Of a DNA stretch of 64,000 bases, positions 11,931 to 24,019 are shown one piece after another. Position numbers and translations under genes: made by a program. Location: assembly GCA_028023455.1 (NCBI GenBank), contig JAQFVV010000022.1:9009100-9073099 (forward strand). Reading direction: 5' to 3'. Positions within the stretch are counted from its first letter, which is position 1. Each line of letters begins with the position of its first letter. The notes under the pieces are model-generated. The model saw nothing but the letters and a program-made list of their open reading frames with translations. It was not told the origin of the DNA and did no database searches. Source of the stretch: Epiperipatus broadwayi. Its lineage: Eukaryota; Onychophora; Udeonychophora; Euonychophora; Peripatidae.

Positions 11931-14900
11931 TTATAATAATTGGGTATTGATAAATATTTTGAAAAGATAAAGACATATGGGAAAGATTGTTATTTAGGCT
12001 AACTGAAAAATCTTGGAGTCATTTATTTTTTCAGACATGTTTATTCATATGTTTCAAGAATGTATGGTAGAATAGAAGTATATCTTAAATATAAACACAT
12101 GTATACAAATTGAAATTTGCTTGGTTACATAACTAGACATTACTAAATTGAAAGCAGCATTAATACTGTCTACTTGGAAAAAACATTGAAAAGTTAAATT
12201 TGTTGCAATATTTTATATGCTGGGCATTTTTTCAAAGGCAACTGTTATTTATTGCATTTTAGAAATGGAGCTATTATATTTATTAAATATTGAGATTTCG
12301 ATGGCAGAGTGGTGAATTTGAGAGCTAAAGATCTCTGAACTAAAGCTTAACTATAACACTATTGCTGTGTGAACATCACGAGTTCCTGAGCAGTAAAGCA
12401 TTTGAATATTTTGTATTAAATAGGATTTTTTTAAAGACATCAAGATGTTGTAGCTAAATGGTATTAAAAAAGTTACTATCATCTTAGCATAAATGTTCTT
12501 GTTTATTTCTCTTTATTGTCTAATTACTGCTAATTGGTTTTTGAATGGAGAATTCAATATACATATATACATGTACAAATCAAACAATCATACCAATGAT
12601 ATTATATATATATATACACTAAAAACATCAACACATAATGGTTAGACTATCCACCTGCCATAGTTATAAACTAGAGTTTGAATCCATATAGATTTGTCAG
12701 GAAAAAACGTTATATGGTGAGTGTAAGTAGCTAAAGCCTTTATTGCCTTTAATGGTTTTGTGCTAGATTAAACTCAATGTCTAAAGATTTCTAAATTGTT
12801 TCTTAGCTGAGTAACAAAAAGCACAATTCAATTTGACCAATTGATTAGATTCTTTGCTCTATCCTTCGCTAGGGTTTTCGAACTTCAAACAATTTCAAAT
12901 AATAAAACTTGGAATTAACTCTAATTTCATTCAAATTCATCACCTATTTTAATTTTTAAGTAATCTATATTTTAAAAACTTCGACGTCAGAGTAATTTTT
13001 TAAATGTCATCTCTAAAACTTTAAAACTTTTATTAGAAAGAGGGAATATTCTTCTATCTTATATAGAATAAACTGTGTGATTTCACCTTATTTTTCATTC
13101 TGCACTTTATTTGTTATTGATTAAGTTGAAATTAACGAAGATTACATATTTTTACTTTGATGATTTTAATAGCTCAGGGATGAAAAAATTTCTTCTCTTT
13201 TTATAAATGAAATAAAAATTAGTCAGAAGTGAATCCAAACATCTGAAGCATATCTAATAAGATTACATCTTGCTCTTAGCTATCCTAAGTCTGCCCTTGA
13301 GATAATTTATCAATAATATTAGTAGTAGTAATAAGTTATTATTAATTTTTTTAAAAAAAATCATGAACAAAATTCGAATAATGTACAAATATTTTAAAAA
13401 GAAAAGAATAATACACCAACTTATAATATAGCACACTATCACACACGTATCCAGTATTTATATTATTTTACTTACATACACGTGCTAGTACACCTATAGT
13501 ATGTAAAACTTCTTATTTTTTTACACAAATCAACTCGCATTTCATATAAAAATTTTCAAACTAATGTTTGCTTGCCTTTTTAAAAACATAAAGTCAAATT
13601 GAAGAATATAAAGTTTTCCAAAGGAAAAAGTGGGGGGGGGGGTAACACAATAGGCAATTTAATTTATTTAAAAAATGCATAGCACTCTGAAAGATGAGTT
13701 AAAAACCGTTGATGAATATTTCTCTACTAACACAATAATAATAAATATGCCAGTGAATAGCCTGAAAAACTAAACAGAAAATGATAATTTTTAAGAATAT
13801 CCTTGATTTTTAAGCAGCACCCAGTAATAATAATAATATTAATATCAGTCAAAATGTTATGAAGTCACATTTTTTTTTTTTTTTTACTTTAGTTTCACAT
13901 TGGTACTTAATTGCTATGTTGCAAGAAGATAAGATCCATTAACTAAATCATCATTTGTTTTAAGAACTTTAATAGCATATGATATTCAAAAAGCTTCTAA
14001 CACTTTTTACATTATTATATTATCAAACACTTAACTATACACTCTTTTTTAAAAAAAAAAAAACGCATTACGATTATAATGAGATATAAGATGTATGCAT
14101 ATATTTTTAAAATGTGATAAATCAAGTATCTTTTCTTAGCTTTTTATTATTATTATTGCTATTATTAAAACTGACCTCATAATTTGTAATAAACTTTTAT
14201 CTAACAAACAGTTTATAACAGCGTCTTGCCTCTGACTACGCATTTATATTTATTTTAAAGATAATATATCTAAAATGATGGTATGAATTCCTTTAAAGAA
14301 TCTTAATAACCAAATGATGATAATATCTATGTAAAAATTTTCTAGTCATTGTTGTATATATGTGCTTACATTAAATCTATAATGACTAAACGCCTCGTAA
14401 AAATTTTTCTATAACAAAAAAAGTTTATGTCACATATAAACACACATGCACTTCAAACATATTTATATATGTGACTAGATTGACAAACTTCCAGTACAGT
14501 AGCTAGAACAAACAAAATATTTAATTTCCCTAATAAAAAATAAATTCATTTGTTTTTGCTTTACTTTGATATAAGACGATGTTATATTAATATTTGTGAC
14601 GTGCTGGAAATTTATTGATGCTACTATTATTAGTGCTGTATAAGTTAATATTTATATATTTGTCTGTTTGATTACAAAGTTATTAAAATGAGTAGGTATT
14701 AATTTATAGTGTGAATGTAAATTATAAAACAATTTTACACTATGTAGAGTCATCTCTATCTGATTTAATGTTTGCTCTAATAAAAATGTCATTGTCTAAC
14801 TTACATCCATATAAGACTTTGGACAAGCAGACGGAAGTGGATTCATTTTCCAATTGCAACATAAATTAATTTGATACTAGATGGTGCTGTATTAATATAG

Positions 14901-15150
14901 CTAATAATGCTTTGAAAGTTTATTGATCTAGTTTAATCTAATACTTTTTTGTATGAAATATTTAATTAACTTTATAAAATATTCAAGGTGAATGTACAAA
15001 ATTCTGCAAAAATGTGTAGAATAACATTAATAACTAAATTATATTTATATATATTGAAATAGATAGGTCCCGTGACACACTACATAGTATATGTGTATTA
15101 TAATATGCTAATTGTTGAAGGTGAAACTATTTCACATGATAATTTATTTA
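11931..15150. other. No recognisable gene; AT-rich with simple runs
   Basis: Contains a run of 11 G (13632-13642), poly-T at about 13870 and poly-A at about 14050. Weak tRNA-like strings occur near 12300-12400 and 12640-12700 (gagtttgaatcc resembles a B box), possibly old SINE heads. No open frame has a recognisable product. Confidence 0.45.
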
Positions 15151-15189
15151 AGCTGAGTACTTTCAGTTTCGTTACTCCATAATCATAGT

Positions 15190-15960
15190 CTTGTAGATTG
15201 TCAACATTGTTGTATGCAAATATATGCAAAAATATTTTTTATATTATCCATTTTCTGAAAATGGCAAAGCAAGTGTCTTTTCTATTTATAGAGTTGCTAT
15301 CGCTGGTAATAAAACAAGATTCCTTGATCTTTCTCTTGATGTCATTCCTCTCTGTACATAATATATCAGCTTTGGAGGCTCAAATCTATGGTTAAGCTCT
15401 TGCTGATGGTCAGCAATCGTGGAACTTTCCTTTTTTTTGGTTACTGCTCATGTGTATCTGTGTTGAGCCAATCTATTGCCAACACTATACTCCATCTGAA
15501 GGCACACAATTCTATACACCACATGGGGGGTTGCTTCAATGTTTCTTTTGTCTTTAGTATTATTGATAAGCCTATTGGTGGGGGGGGGACTCTAAATCCC
15601 AGTTTGAGTTTTTTATGTAAAGTTTTACTGAATGTTTTTTGCCACTGCAGGAATGTATGGCATAGTTAGATGTTGTCTATCTTCTTTTTTATTGTTTTGA
15701 TGAAGTCTTTTATGAAAGCATTCAATCCTGTTGTCCATTGTTCTGTAGTTGAAACCCACATCTATTAAATCTCTGATCTAGCTAGTGATGTTGTTTTGCT
15801 TATCAGATTCTAATTTACATAGATGATGATTCCAAAATAAAAAATCAGATAACCTTGCAAGTTTATGTGATTTGGGGGATTTTGAGAGTGTATGGAGGTA
15901 ACCTCTGATGTGCAAGAGTTTAATCATCATGCAATAATTGAGTGCAGCATTCTCTGTGTT
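15190..15960 (-). pseudogene. Penelope-like retroelement remnant: RT C-terminus, linker and GIY-YIG endonuclease
   Basis: On the minus strand, from 15960 downward, a decayed frame contains LARLSDFLFWNHHLCKLE, then TMPYIPAVAKNIQ (the PYIP-type motif that precedes the endonuclease in Penelope-like elements). Next come PHVVYRIVCLQ (start of the GIY-YIG domain), GNRLAQHRYTHE, TIADHQQELNHRFEPPK and, in another frame, CTERNDIKRKIKESCFI with INRKDTCFAIFRKWI. The order RT thumb, PYIP, GIY-YIG with a C-terminal R-K-x-K-E helix is diagnostic of this class. Several frameshifts, including one at a run of nine G (15580-15588), and an in-frame stop make it inactive. A diverged relative lies at 33240-33690. 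Confidence 0.75.
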
Positions 15961-16510
15961 AATCTTTAAGTCAAAGTACTTAACTACATTTTAATTGTCT
16001 TCATACGTGCAATTAAACCAGGCCATTTAAAGCTTAAAAAGTAAAAATGAACACAGACACTCATGTATATAATTATTTGAAATAAAGATTAAATAACATT
16101 AGCAACTGATAATTTAATAATTCTGTAAATTATTTAAGATCAAAAATAAAATAATTTTGAGTCGTGCTACTACATAAATGAATACTTTCTTTATTAAAAT
16201 AAAAGGAATATTTTTTTAAAAAGTGAAAATGTAAAAATTCAGTCATATTTTGCTTTATAATAAGGTTATTTTACTTATAAATTTAGATTCATAAGTTAAT
16301 TAATGATAATTAACTAAATGGGTTGTAATTAAATCATTAATGCTTGAAAAATAGCCAGGTGCAGTAAAATTATTTTTTAAAAAATTAGGCACTTGTTTGA
16401 TCTTATTGTATCATAGGTTGAGAGAAGTATTTAAAATATAAATTAAAAACCAAAAATCAGATCAAATTGACTTTTGGAAGAAAACAGTTGCCAATTAAAT
16501 CCATATAAGT
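15961..16510. other. No recognisable feature
   Basis: AT-rich sequence between the Penelope remnant and the minisatellite; nothing supported. Confidence 0.4.
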
Positions 16511-16516
16511 GAAAAT

Positions 16517-16743
16517 CATGACAAACAACCAATAAAGCAAGTAGAAGTAAAGGAAAAAATATGCACAAGCAACCAAGAAAGCAAGTAGAAGTAAAAGAAA
16601 AAAATATGCACAAACAACCAAGAAAGCAAGTAGAAGTAAAGGAAAAAATATGCACAAACAACTAAGAAAGCAAGTAGAAGTAAAGGAAAAAAATATTCAC
16701 AAACAACCAAGAAAGCAAGTAGAAGTAAAGGAAAAAAATATGC
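16517..16743. repeat. Minisatellite, about 44-45-bp unit, nearly 5 copies
   Basis: The unit contains gcaagtagaagtaaagg, a run of A, tatgcacaaacaacc and aagaaa, and repeats head to tail with few differences (single substitutions and A-run length). Three overlapping minus-strand open frames here, rich in F and L, are products of the repeat and not genes. Confidence 0.85.
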
Positions 16744-16969
16744 AATATCACTGTCCAAAGTAATTATTGATCACAAAATCATAGAGTTATGAGACAGACC
16801 TGCCAGGTTGTTAGCTTGCCTAGATATAATTTTTTTTAGAAGCTTACCTAACAAAGTTCTATTTTGAAATTATCAACACACTAGTGATAACTTTAAATGT
16901 CCTTTCACACTTATAAATATAACTGATCAACAGCAGATACTTACTTGTAATATTATGTATAGAATTATA

Positions 16970-17285
16970 GAGGATTTGATCTCAGACTTCCAAGCTCCAG
17001 CTATCCACTCTATCTCATGCAGCTGATATACATGAACACAGATTGAAGCTTGCCCATTAAAGTTTGAAGATTTTCTATCTTAATATAAACCGACCACTGA
17101 TTATATATATGTGGAAGATGATGATATGGACCAACTGATGAATGCTAGTTTAGCATGAAATACATATATTGGCATCATTTATCTTTTTCACATGTGTGTA
17201 GTCATGTGTATCAGTTGTATGAGATAGGGTGAATAGCTGAAAGGAGTTTGAAAGTCTGTGTTCAAATCCCCTATAATTAATTTAA
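16970..17285 (+). mobile_element. Family B element as an inverted pair (tRNA-like SINE with hammerhead)
   Basis: A plus-strand unit (about 17042-17285) contains a hammerhead-like motif (17121-17178) followed by the tRNA-like segment gtagtcatgtgtatcagttg to ctgtgttcaaatcccc, with A-box and B-box resemblance. Just upstream, 16970-17041 is a minus-strand copy of the same tRNA-like segment, so the locus is a foldback. Related loci are 30428-30835 and 54956-55821; partial copies are at 34735-34865 and 36490-36645. Confidence 0.7.
17121..17178 (+). ncRNA. Type I hammerhead ribozyme-like motif (family B)
   Basis: Outer stem I pairs AUGAU (17121-17125) with AUCAU (17174-17178); inner stem I pairs CCAA (17131-17134) with UUGG (17169-17172). 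The core CUGAUGA is at 17135-17141. Stem II is a perfect 5-bp hairpin, AUGCU (17142-17146) with AGCAU (17152-17156). GAAA follows at 17157-17160, then a 3-bp stem III (AUA-CA-UAU), with A at 17168 as the cleavage-site nucleotide. Every invariant position of the hammerhead core is present. The short stem III is typical of animal hammerheads that act best as dimers. The fold was done by hand; activity is untested. Confidence 0.75.
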
Positions 17286-17289
17286 ACTT

Positions 17290-19250
17290 CAAGTATATAA
17301 ATTATACCTGTATTCGAATATCATGTATAGAATTGGAAATTACTTAAAGAAAAAGAAATTAAAGTAGTACAATTTGAAGAAAACTGCAAAAGTTGAACTC
17401 TTATATTGAAGCAGTCAATCTTAGCTTAAGATTAAGTTTCATAGTTCCATCTATTCACCTGTATTCAAATCCTATATCCTATCCCGCTCCTTTTGACGTA
17501 TATATATATTTTATGTATATATTTGAGATGCGCACCTAAGTTATAAAATTTTAACGTTTCAATAACGTTTTTTTTAATTATTATTCTTTTTTATTAATTA
17601 TTAGTAATTTTTATTAAAGTACATAGGTGTGGCTCAAATATATATATAGGAACAAAAACTTACTGACAAAATATTGATTTTTTTGTAAATATTTTATTAT
17701 ATGTCATTTTTAAAACTTTTTCTTTTCAAATTGCTTGTTTTTCCTTTTAAACTGTATACTTTGTAAAATCCAAGATGGAAGATGCAACTGTTAATTGTCC
17801 AAAAATAATTAAAGGGTTGAAAACACTATTGTTTTAATCTGGGGAAGGTATTTTTAATTAATGTTTTTACTTCAAATAAAATGGGATTATGATTAAAGAT
17901 TTTCTTTTGTTATAAACATTTCTGTCAAATCTATTTCTAATCTGGAAATATATTTGAATATATTTTTGGAATGTTATCTAACAGTTGCATCTTTCAAAAA
18001 CAATAGATAAAGAAATGTAAAAGTTCTGTTAGACTAAAGATTAGATTTTAAGCTAAAACTAAGTAATTGAAAGCATTCTTCAAATACTTGGGAGGAGTAT
18101 AAAATGGTCGAATTTTTAATCAAGAGATGAGCTACTATTGAGAGAACGGTATTCTTAACATACTACATGTCACTGTGAAACTTAAAATGATGTAGTAGTA
18201 AGTCCACCACCCTTCTCGGCCCTGTTGGGTCATCATCTGTCACTGCCATAATATCATGCTCCCATAGAATGAAGTAAAAGCCCGATAAAGAACTTATGGA
18301 GTGCTGAATAAGAGCTTGCTGTTATTTAAGAACCAATTTCCATGTATGAGCAGACTTTAAAATATGGACTCTTAAAATAGTGCAAGGTAAATTTTCAAGC
18401 CGCAAGTAAAACTAGTCGAACTAATCTCAAACTCTATTATCAAGATGTCTCCTCCTAATGTATCATTTAACTTTATTTCTAATATAATATGTAAATTGCT
18501 CTCAAATAATTTCTATAAATTTAATTCTCTCTCATATGCTCTCACTTTCTTTAATTTTGGTGCAGTCATTTATTTAGTACTTGATTTTATATGTCTATTT
18601 TAGTTATTAACATGCCAATCTCAAGCAATCTGATGAGTTGAATTTCTAAAATCTTTTCTTTCTTTTTAAGTAAACCTCCGTGAATTAATGTCCCTTTACA
18701 ATATAATGTATTATTAATTAATACACTCGCCAGATTGTTTTATGAACCAACATTTTATTTATGTTTTAGTATAAAAAAATATATTTATTTAACTCGGATT
18801 TTTTTACTAGGGGTGAATCCAGAACTCAAGCTAATTAACGCTTTGAAACCTCATTTATTTTATAAATGTTATTCAATTCTGAAAAGCTGATCGATTATTT
18901 GTTTTCTATATAACTGCTGGTTTTTTTTTATTTACTCTTAAAATATCAAATACAGTACTTAAATATTCATTATTATAAAATCAATAAAGGTGGGATTGAT
19001 TTATTTTTAAACAGCAGAAAAGGAAGGGGTAAACTTTAATGTATATTTTACTATTTTAGTTATTAAATAAAATCATATATATATATTACAGCGGCATTGC
19101 GCATTATCTGTATAAATTATGGCATTCAAACTAGGGTCATTTATTTTTAAAGCAGTAAATCTTATTTCATGTCGTTAGTGACATCCACCCGTACTGCGTT
19201 ACTGGCATTTGCATATCTTCGTGAATATATATATTACATGCTTCTAATTT
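17290..19250. other. No recognisable gene
   Basis: AT-rich sequence. A less AT-rich patch at about 18160-18300 (containing ccttctcggccctgttggg) may be an old repeat; I cannot identify it. Confidence 0.4.
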
Positions 19251-19254
19251 TCTA

Positions 19255-19545
19255 ATCTGGGGGTTGTGACAAGATTGAACCCATATATTTCTTTTCAAGC
19301 CTTGTCCTGAGGATAGTTAATCTTCCCAGGACCATTTATTTCATATAAAAAGGCCTCTGGAAGTGATTCCCATAAGTTTGGCACATGCTATGCATATTCA
19401 CTTCTTTGTAGAAAAAGACCTCTCGCATCGGTTATACCAGTAAAAGTCTGGGGCATGCCATGCCTATCCACTTTTCACTAAGCACTGTCCTAGAAAAGGG
19501 GTTGTTAGATTTTGTTTTTTGTCCAGAAGCATGACCCCTTATCTT
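19255..19545. repeat. Unidentified GC-richer repeat fragment with internal imperfect duplication
   Basis: Two similar segments occur in direct order: aaaaaggcctctgg ... ggcacatgctatgcatattcac and aaaaagacctctcgc ... ggggcatgccatgcctatcc. The base composition differs from the flanks. It ends near ttgttagattttgtttttt. It is probably part of a mobile element, but I do not recognise the family. Confidence 0.4.
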
Positions 19546-20329
19546 TGAGTTCTCTGCCTATGTTAGTACCGCTACTTATTCATGTTATTATTTCATTTGT
19601 TTATGACCTAATTCTAGTGCTGTAATAATATTAAAATTGCATTCTGCTCAATATATATATAAATGCCAAATATTACTAGCTAGATTAATTACTAATATTA
19701 TTTTAGTTTTATTATACAATCCCATCGTTGTAATTCGTTATTTATGTATTTAAGAGTATTTGCCTTCGGGGGGGGGGATAAAGCGTTCTTCTTACCAGCG
19801 CTAATTAACAGAATTTTCATTAAGGTATATTTTGTCATATAATCAAATATGTTTTCAAATGTATTTTATTTATTTTCATGACCATAATGGCGTGAAAATA
19901 GTTTATATTATATCTGTAATGAATCTTGGAACGATCCCCGAAACAATGTTAGTCACAATGTTTCAGAACCGTATATAAAAGCGTTAATAGCAATTTTATG
20001 TAAATTCTTTCTAATAATCGATTGACATTTTAATATTGGACCCACCAGAGATGTGTGTTTATTTATAATATATTATTTAGCTAATAAAGAACATATGAGA
20101 AATAATAGCGTGAATGACATTATGTAATTATATACCTTTTGGTAGACCGCTTGCTCATTCATGCACATGCTAATGTTTGCAATTAATTTATAAGTGTATG
20201 TAAATAATTTGTCACTATATTAAACTATATTTTTTTATTGTCTAACTTATTTGAGTAGTTTGAATTCCTTTTTCTCCACTTCCACACATACAGCTGTGCG
20301 TGTATATATTTTAGTTAAGTCATAGTTAA

Positions 20330-20535
20330 TAGATGTCTCATTGTCTTCTCCGCTCTGCTAGTGGGCCAGATTTAAAATTAATTCTCATGTGCCATCACTG
20401 TTATGTTATCCATTAGGTGTTTGATCTGGGGCTTAGAGAGTGGGTTCGAATCCAGTTGGTCCCTGACCTAAATCTCGGACTTGATTGTGTTTGAAGCACA
20501 TTTTGTGAGTTCCAGCTCATGTTAGATGGATAAAC
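20330..20535 (+). repeat. Possible tRNA-derived SINE (weak)
   Basis: A B-box-like string gggttcgaatccagttgg at about 20443-20460 sits in a less AT-rich 200-bp segment. No convincing A box, acceptor stem or second copy is seen in the window, so this is tentative. Confidence 0.3.
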
Positions 20536-20949
20536 ATGTTTTGACCGGTACAATATTGAGTAATGATAATTAAATTAAATTATCAAAACTGCAATTAGTT
20601 TTACATTTCTAAAAAAAAGTATCTTAAAAAAGTGAAGACAACTAGTCAAGGAAGGAAAGTTTATGGGTCTATAAGAACACTGAATAAAAAACATCAATGT
20701 AATTCAGAAACAATCTTCTGTATGTGTAGAGAGAAGAAAATATATTTTTGTTCTTTTAACTCTTTAAGAGAATGTGGTAGCAGTTGTTATGATTATTTTT
20801 ATGAGCTCAGAAAAAAGTTGAAAACCAAAAATACCACTGAGAGAATTTTATTTTTGTTTAATTCATTAATCAATTCTTCATTATTTAAAATTAGATTTTT
20901 AAAGCATTCCATTATTATTACTTTGTTTCAATTATAGTTTTAAATAAAA

Positions 20950-21010
20950 AAAACGTATTGTAAACATTTTATTATTCTTAAAAACGTATTGTAAACATTT
21001 TATTATTCTT
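20950..21010. repeat. Tandem duplication of about 32 bp
   Basis: The string aaaacgtattgtaaacattt with the following tattattctt occurs twice back to back with no visible difference. It follows a 101-codon frame (20632-20937) that I do not believe is a gene. Confidence 0.75.
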
Positions 21011-22014
21011 ATTATTAGTGAATCCCATTTTATTATGAGACATTATATATTTATATTGCAAGAGTTAATTATTTAAAAGGGAGTTTATAGAAGATGGTGT
21101 GAAATTATTCTTAATTGATATATTGTTTAGTAAAATACTCATTTATGTTATATTCAAATACTTTAGAATTTGCTATTATTTTTGTTTTATTAAAATAATT
21201 TTGTTTTGTTAAAATTTAAAGTGACTATTTTTAAATAATGATATTGGAAGTGATATTCCTATTCTCGTGTATACTACTGCCTATTAGAGTACATTATTAA
21301 AATTATCCAAAATGTCCCTCATACAGATTTTATCAATCATAACGTCTCAAGAATATGCATCTCGATTTTTTATTTTTAAAGTGCAGTTGATATTTTTTTT
21401 TAAAATAAACACACTACATAAGAATTATTTTGGAAGGCAAAATACACCGAATAAAAGATGCGATACTAACTACAATTTAAATAAAGTATTTAAAAATATT
21501 ATTAGTACAATAGTAATTTTTATTTGGATAGACAGACAACCACTAACAAAGATAGCAATTTTTAACATTATATTTAAATACGTGTGTGTGCAAAAATGTT
21601 TGTGTCTTAAAATGTAGTAAATTTGAAAAGGTATAATTGTAAAATGCTTAAATGAGTGTATTCTTAGTGTTAAATAAATGGGTTTTATTACACTCGACAA
21701 CAATTTTTTTTTCATTTTCTGTTTTATGAGGTTTTAGAACTTTTTCTATATATTTCTGCATTGCTGATTCCAAATCTGAAATCCATTTTTGGTGCAGGCT
21801 CTAGTTTTTATGCAATTTTAATTTTTTTGTTACAGTTAATGGCCTGCATTGGTTTTTAAATTGGAGTTAAAGGACAATGACTCTTGGATTAAACATAACC
21901 ACAAGGCAATTAATGTTTTACAAACATCACTTTTACATAATTGTAGTTGTTTTTAAATGTAAAAAATAATTACCTGATAAAAACACCCTCTTATTTTGTT
22001 TTTAGATTGAATCA

Positions 22015-22856
22015 TGGTTTCTTCGAGTAGGCGTAAATGTAAGAATAGTCCTGACACTTTCTGTTATATATGTGGCTGTTACACACTTCAACCTCAAAGG
22101 CACAATATTTCATCATTTGTGACATGTGTATATATTGCCTAATTTCAAGTTCCCCTTGGTAATCAAGACAAGAATTGGGCTCCTCATATTGTGTGTATAT
22201 AATTGTGAAAAAATGCTTCATGTCTGGGAAAAGAAAAATGCAAAGGAATGCCTTTTGGTATTCCCATGGTTTGGCATGAACCTAAGGACCTCAGCAGTGA
22301 CTTTTTATTTCTGTCTGATCCATACAAAGGGCATCGGCAAAAAAATGGTATATGATCGCATATCCTAATATTCCTTCAGCAATACAACTTATCCCACATT
22401 CTGAGACACCTGGTTCCAGTTTTCAATGGTTTTATTTCTTCTAAGAACAAATAAAGTGAACATGGTGATCAAGTGTATTTTGATAAGATGCATGAGGAAA
22501 TAGTTGTACAATCTGATGCCAAGCAGTCATTAACTCCTCAGCAATTTAGCCAACCCAAATTGAATGACTTAGTAAGAGATTTGGGCCTATCAAAGAAAGA
22601 AGCTATGTTATTAGCCTCCAGGCTTCAATAAAAGAATGTACTTCAACAGTCAGCTAAAGTATCCCATTTCAAAAAGCATGAACAAATTTTTGGATCTGTT
22701 AGTGATGAGCAGGGAGAATGCTTTCATCAAAATTTGAAGATGATGGAAGAGCATTATTAGGAATGATGGCAGATTACTGCTGGAGGATCAAATGAGATTG
22801 TCCTCAACAAGTACACAAACACAAGAGCTACAAACACAAATTTTTATCTGAATAGA
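22015..22856 (+). pseudogene. Broken, internally deleted copy of a multicopy invertebrate ORF (Cys-rich head)
   Basis: Starting at the ATG of MVSSSRRKCKNSPDTFCYIC, the translation across frames gives a Cys-rich head (CYICGCYTL), NQDKNWAPHIVC, KGMPFGIPMVWHEPKD and FCLIHTKGIGKK. Then follow YPNIPSAIQLIPHSE, LTPQQFSQPKLNDLVRDLGL, LLASRLQ, SVSDEQGECF, FHQNLKMMEE and a C-terminus MADYCW...DCPQQVHK...KFLSE. I recall this order of motifs from uncharacterised multicopy proteins annotated in many invertebrates; the function is unknown to me. At least five stops or frameshifts are present. The jump from DEQGECF straight to FHQNLKMMEE suggests a central stretch of the protein is deleted. It is most likely a pseudogene of a transposon-borne ORF. 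Confidence 0.65.
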
Positions 22857-22859
22857 ATT

Positions 22860-23670
22860 TAAATAAGTTTTGCACAAATTTTATGATTAAAATAAGTGTT
22901 TTAAATGTGTTCTATTTCGAAATTGTAGACAAATTCTGATGCAATCACATCTTTTAGTGTATACTGCATTATATAAATTATTATATTTTCATAAAGATGA
23001 TGCCCAAGAATACATTCTACTTCATTATGTTAAAATTTTTACAATAAGATGAAAACGTAAAATCTTGAATTGCAAAAAAAAACTGTAGCTTACAGAGAAA
23101 AACTAATGTCAGATTTGAAATCAGCACACTCAAATTAAGTAAGAACAAATGTTTTTGTGGATGCAACAAAAATATTGTTCCCCAGTGTTATTAATTAAAA
23201 ATGAGAACTTTAAAAATAAATAAAATAAAATAAAAAATAATTTACTTTAATATTTTGGTCATTTTATTTGTAAAATAAATAACTGAGTAATTTATTTAAT
23301 TGTTAGTTAATGTAATATAGTATTTTAATATTCAAAACAATATTAATCATTATTTTTAAATAATTTTGTAGGCAAATTTGGCACTTTGAACTTTTGAAAC
23401 TTTTCAATTTCACCTGTTTCTGACTGTTCTTATAGCTATGAGAGCAGAATATTCCCACACAAATCCAAAAAATGAAGTATTGTGGGTAAAAAATTATGAA
23501 ATCCTAATCACATGGCAGAAACTTAAAAATATATTTACTTGTCAAGTTTGTTGAATTTTCTCTAATTACAGTGGGTTGAAGGACTGCATCAGATTTAAAC
23601 CTAGAATTAGCCATTTTGTTATTATTCACCAACAGCATGCATGAGTAGAATCTAGCTAGACATTTTCCTC
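22860..23670. other. 3' flank of the broken ORF; no further feature
   Basis: AT-rich sequence that may be the 3' untranslated part of the upstream copy. A 60-codon minus frame (23504-23686) runs into the foldback element and has no recognisable product. Confidence 0.35.
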
Positions 23671-23672
23671 TT

Positions 23673-24014
23673 AAATAAACATCCAAAAAACTTTACCCAG
23701 GCAGACTTTAAATATTTCCAATGGGATAAAGATATTCAGCTTGAACTCAGGTTGATTAAACTAATGTGAAACCAAGCTATTCATTAATCCATTGACTCAA
23801 ATTCATTTTGTAAATCTCATTTACTGTTTTAGGTTGTCTTCACAATGAATTTGAATCAATGGATTGATGAATATCTTGGTCTCACATTAGTTTAATCAAC
23901 CTGAGTTCTAGCTGAATAATATAAAATTGACACGAGATTAATTGCCAAATGGTATCTCTATCCAATTGGAAATATTTAAAGTATGCCTGGATAAAGTTTT
24001 TGTGGATGTTTATT
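23673..24014. mobile_element. Foldback element with long imperfect inverted repeats
   Basis: The left arm from aaataaacatccaaaaaact and the right arm ending in ggatgtttattt are reverse complements over most of their length (about 23673-23810 against 23850-24014). Shared landmarks include ctcaggttgattaaacta / tagtttaatcaacctgag. The right arm has an extra block of about 50 bp (about 23912-23962). No coding frame spans it and no clear target duplication is visible. Confidence 0.65.
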
Positions 24015-24019
24015 TCATG

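Noticed and set aside
16443-16758. Three overlapping F/L-rich minus frames as a membrane protein
   Set aside because: They are translations of the 44-bp minisatellite in different frames.
18640-18670. ctgatgag followed by gaattt at 18646
   Set aside because: No GAAA at a suitable distance after a pairing stem II.
20632-20937. 101-codon plus frame with several Cys (CMCREKK, CGSSCYDY)
   Set aside because: No recognised domain, and A/T runs in the sequence explain its composition; it is followed by a tandem duplication, not a gene structure.
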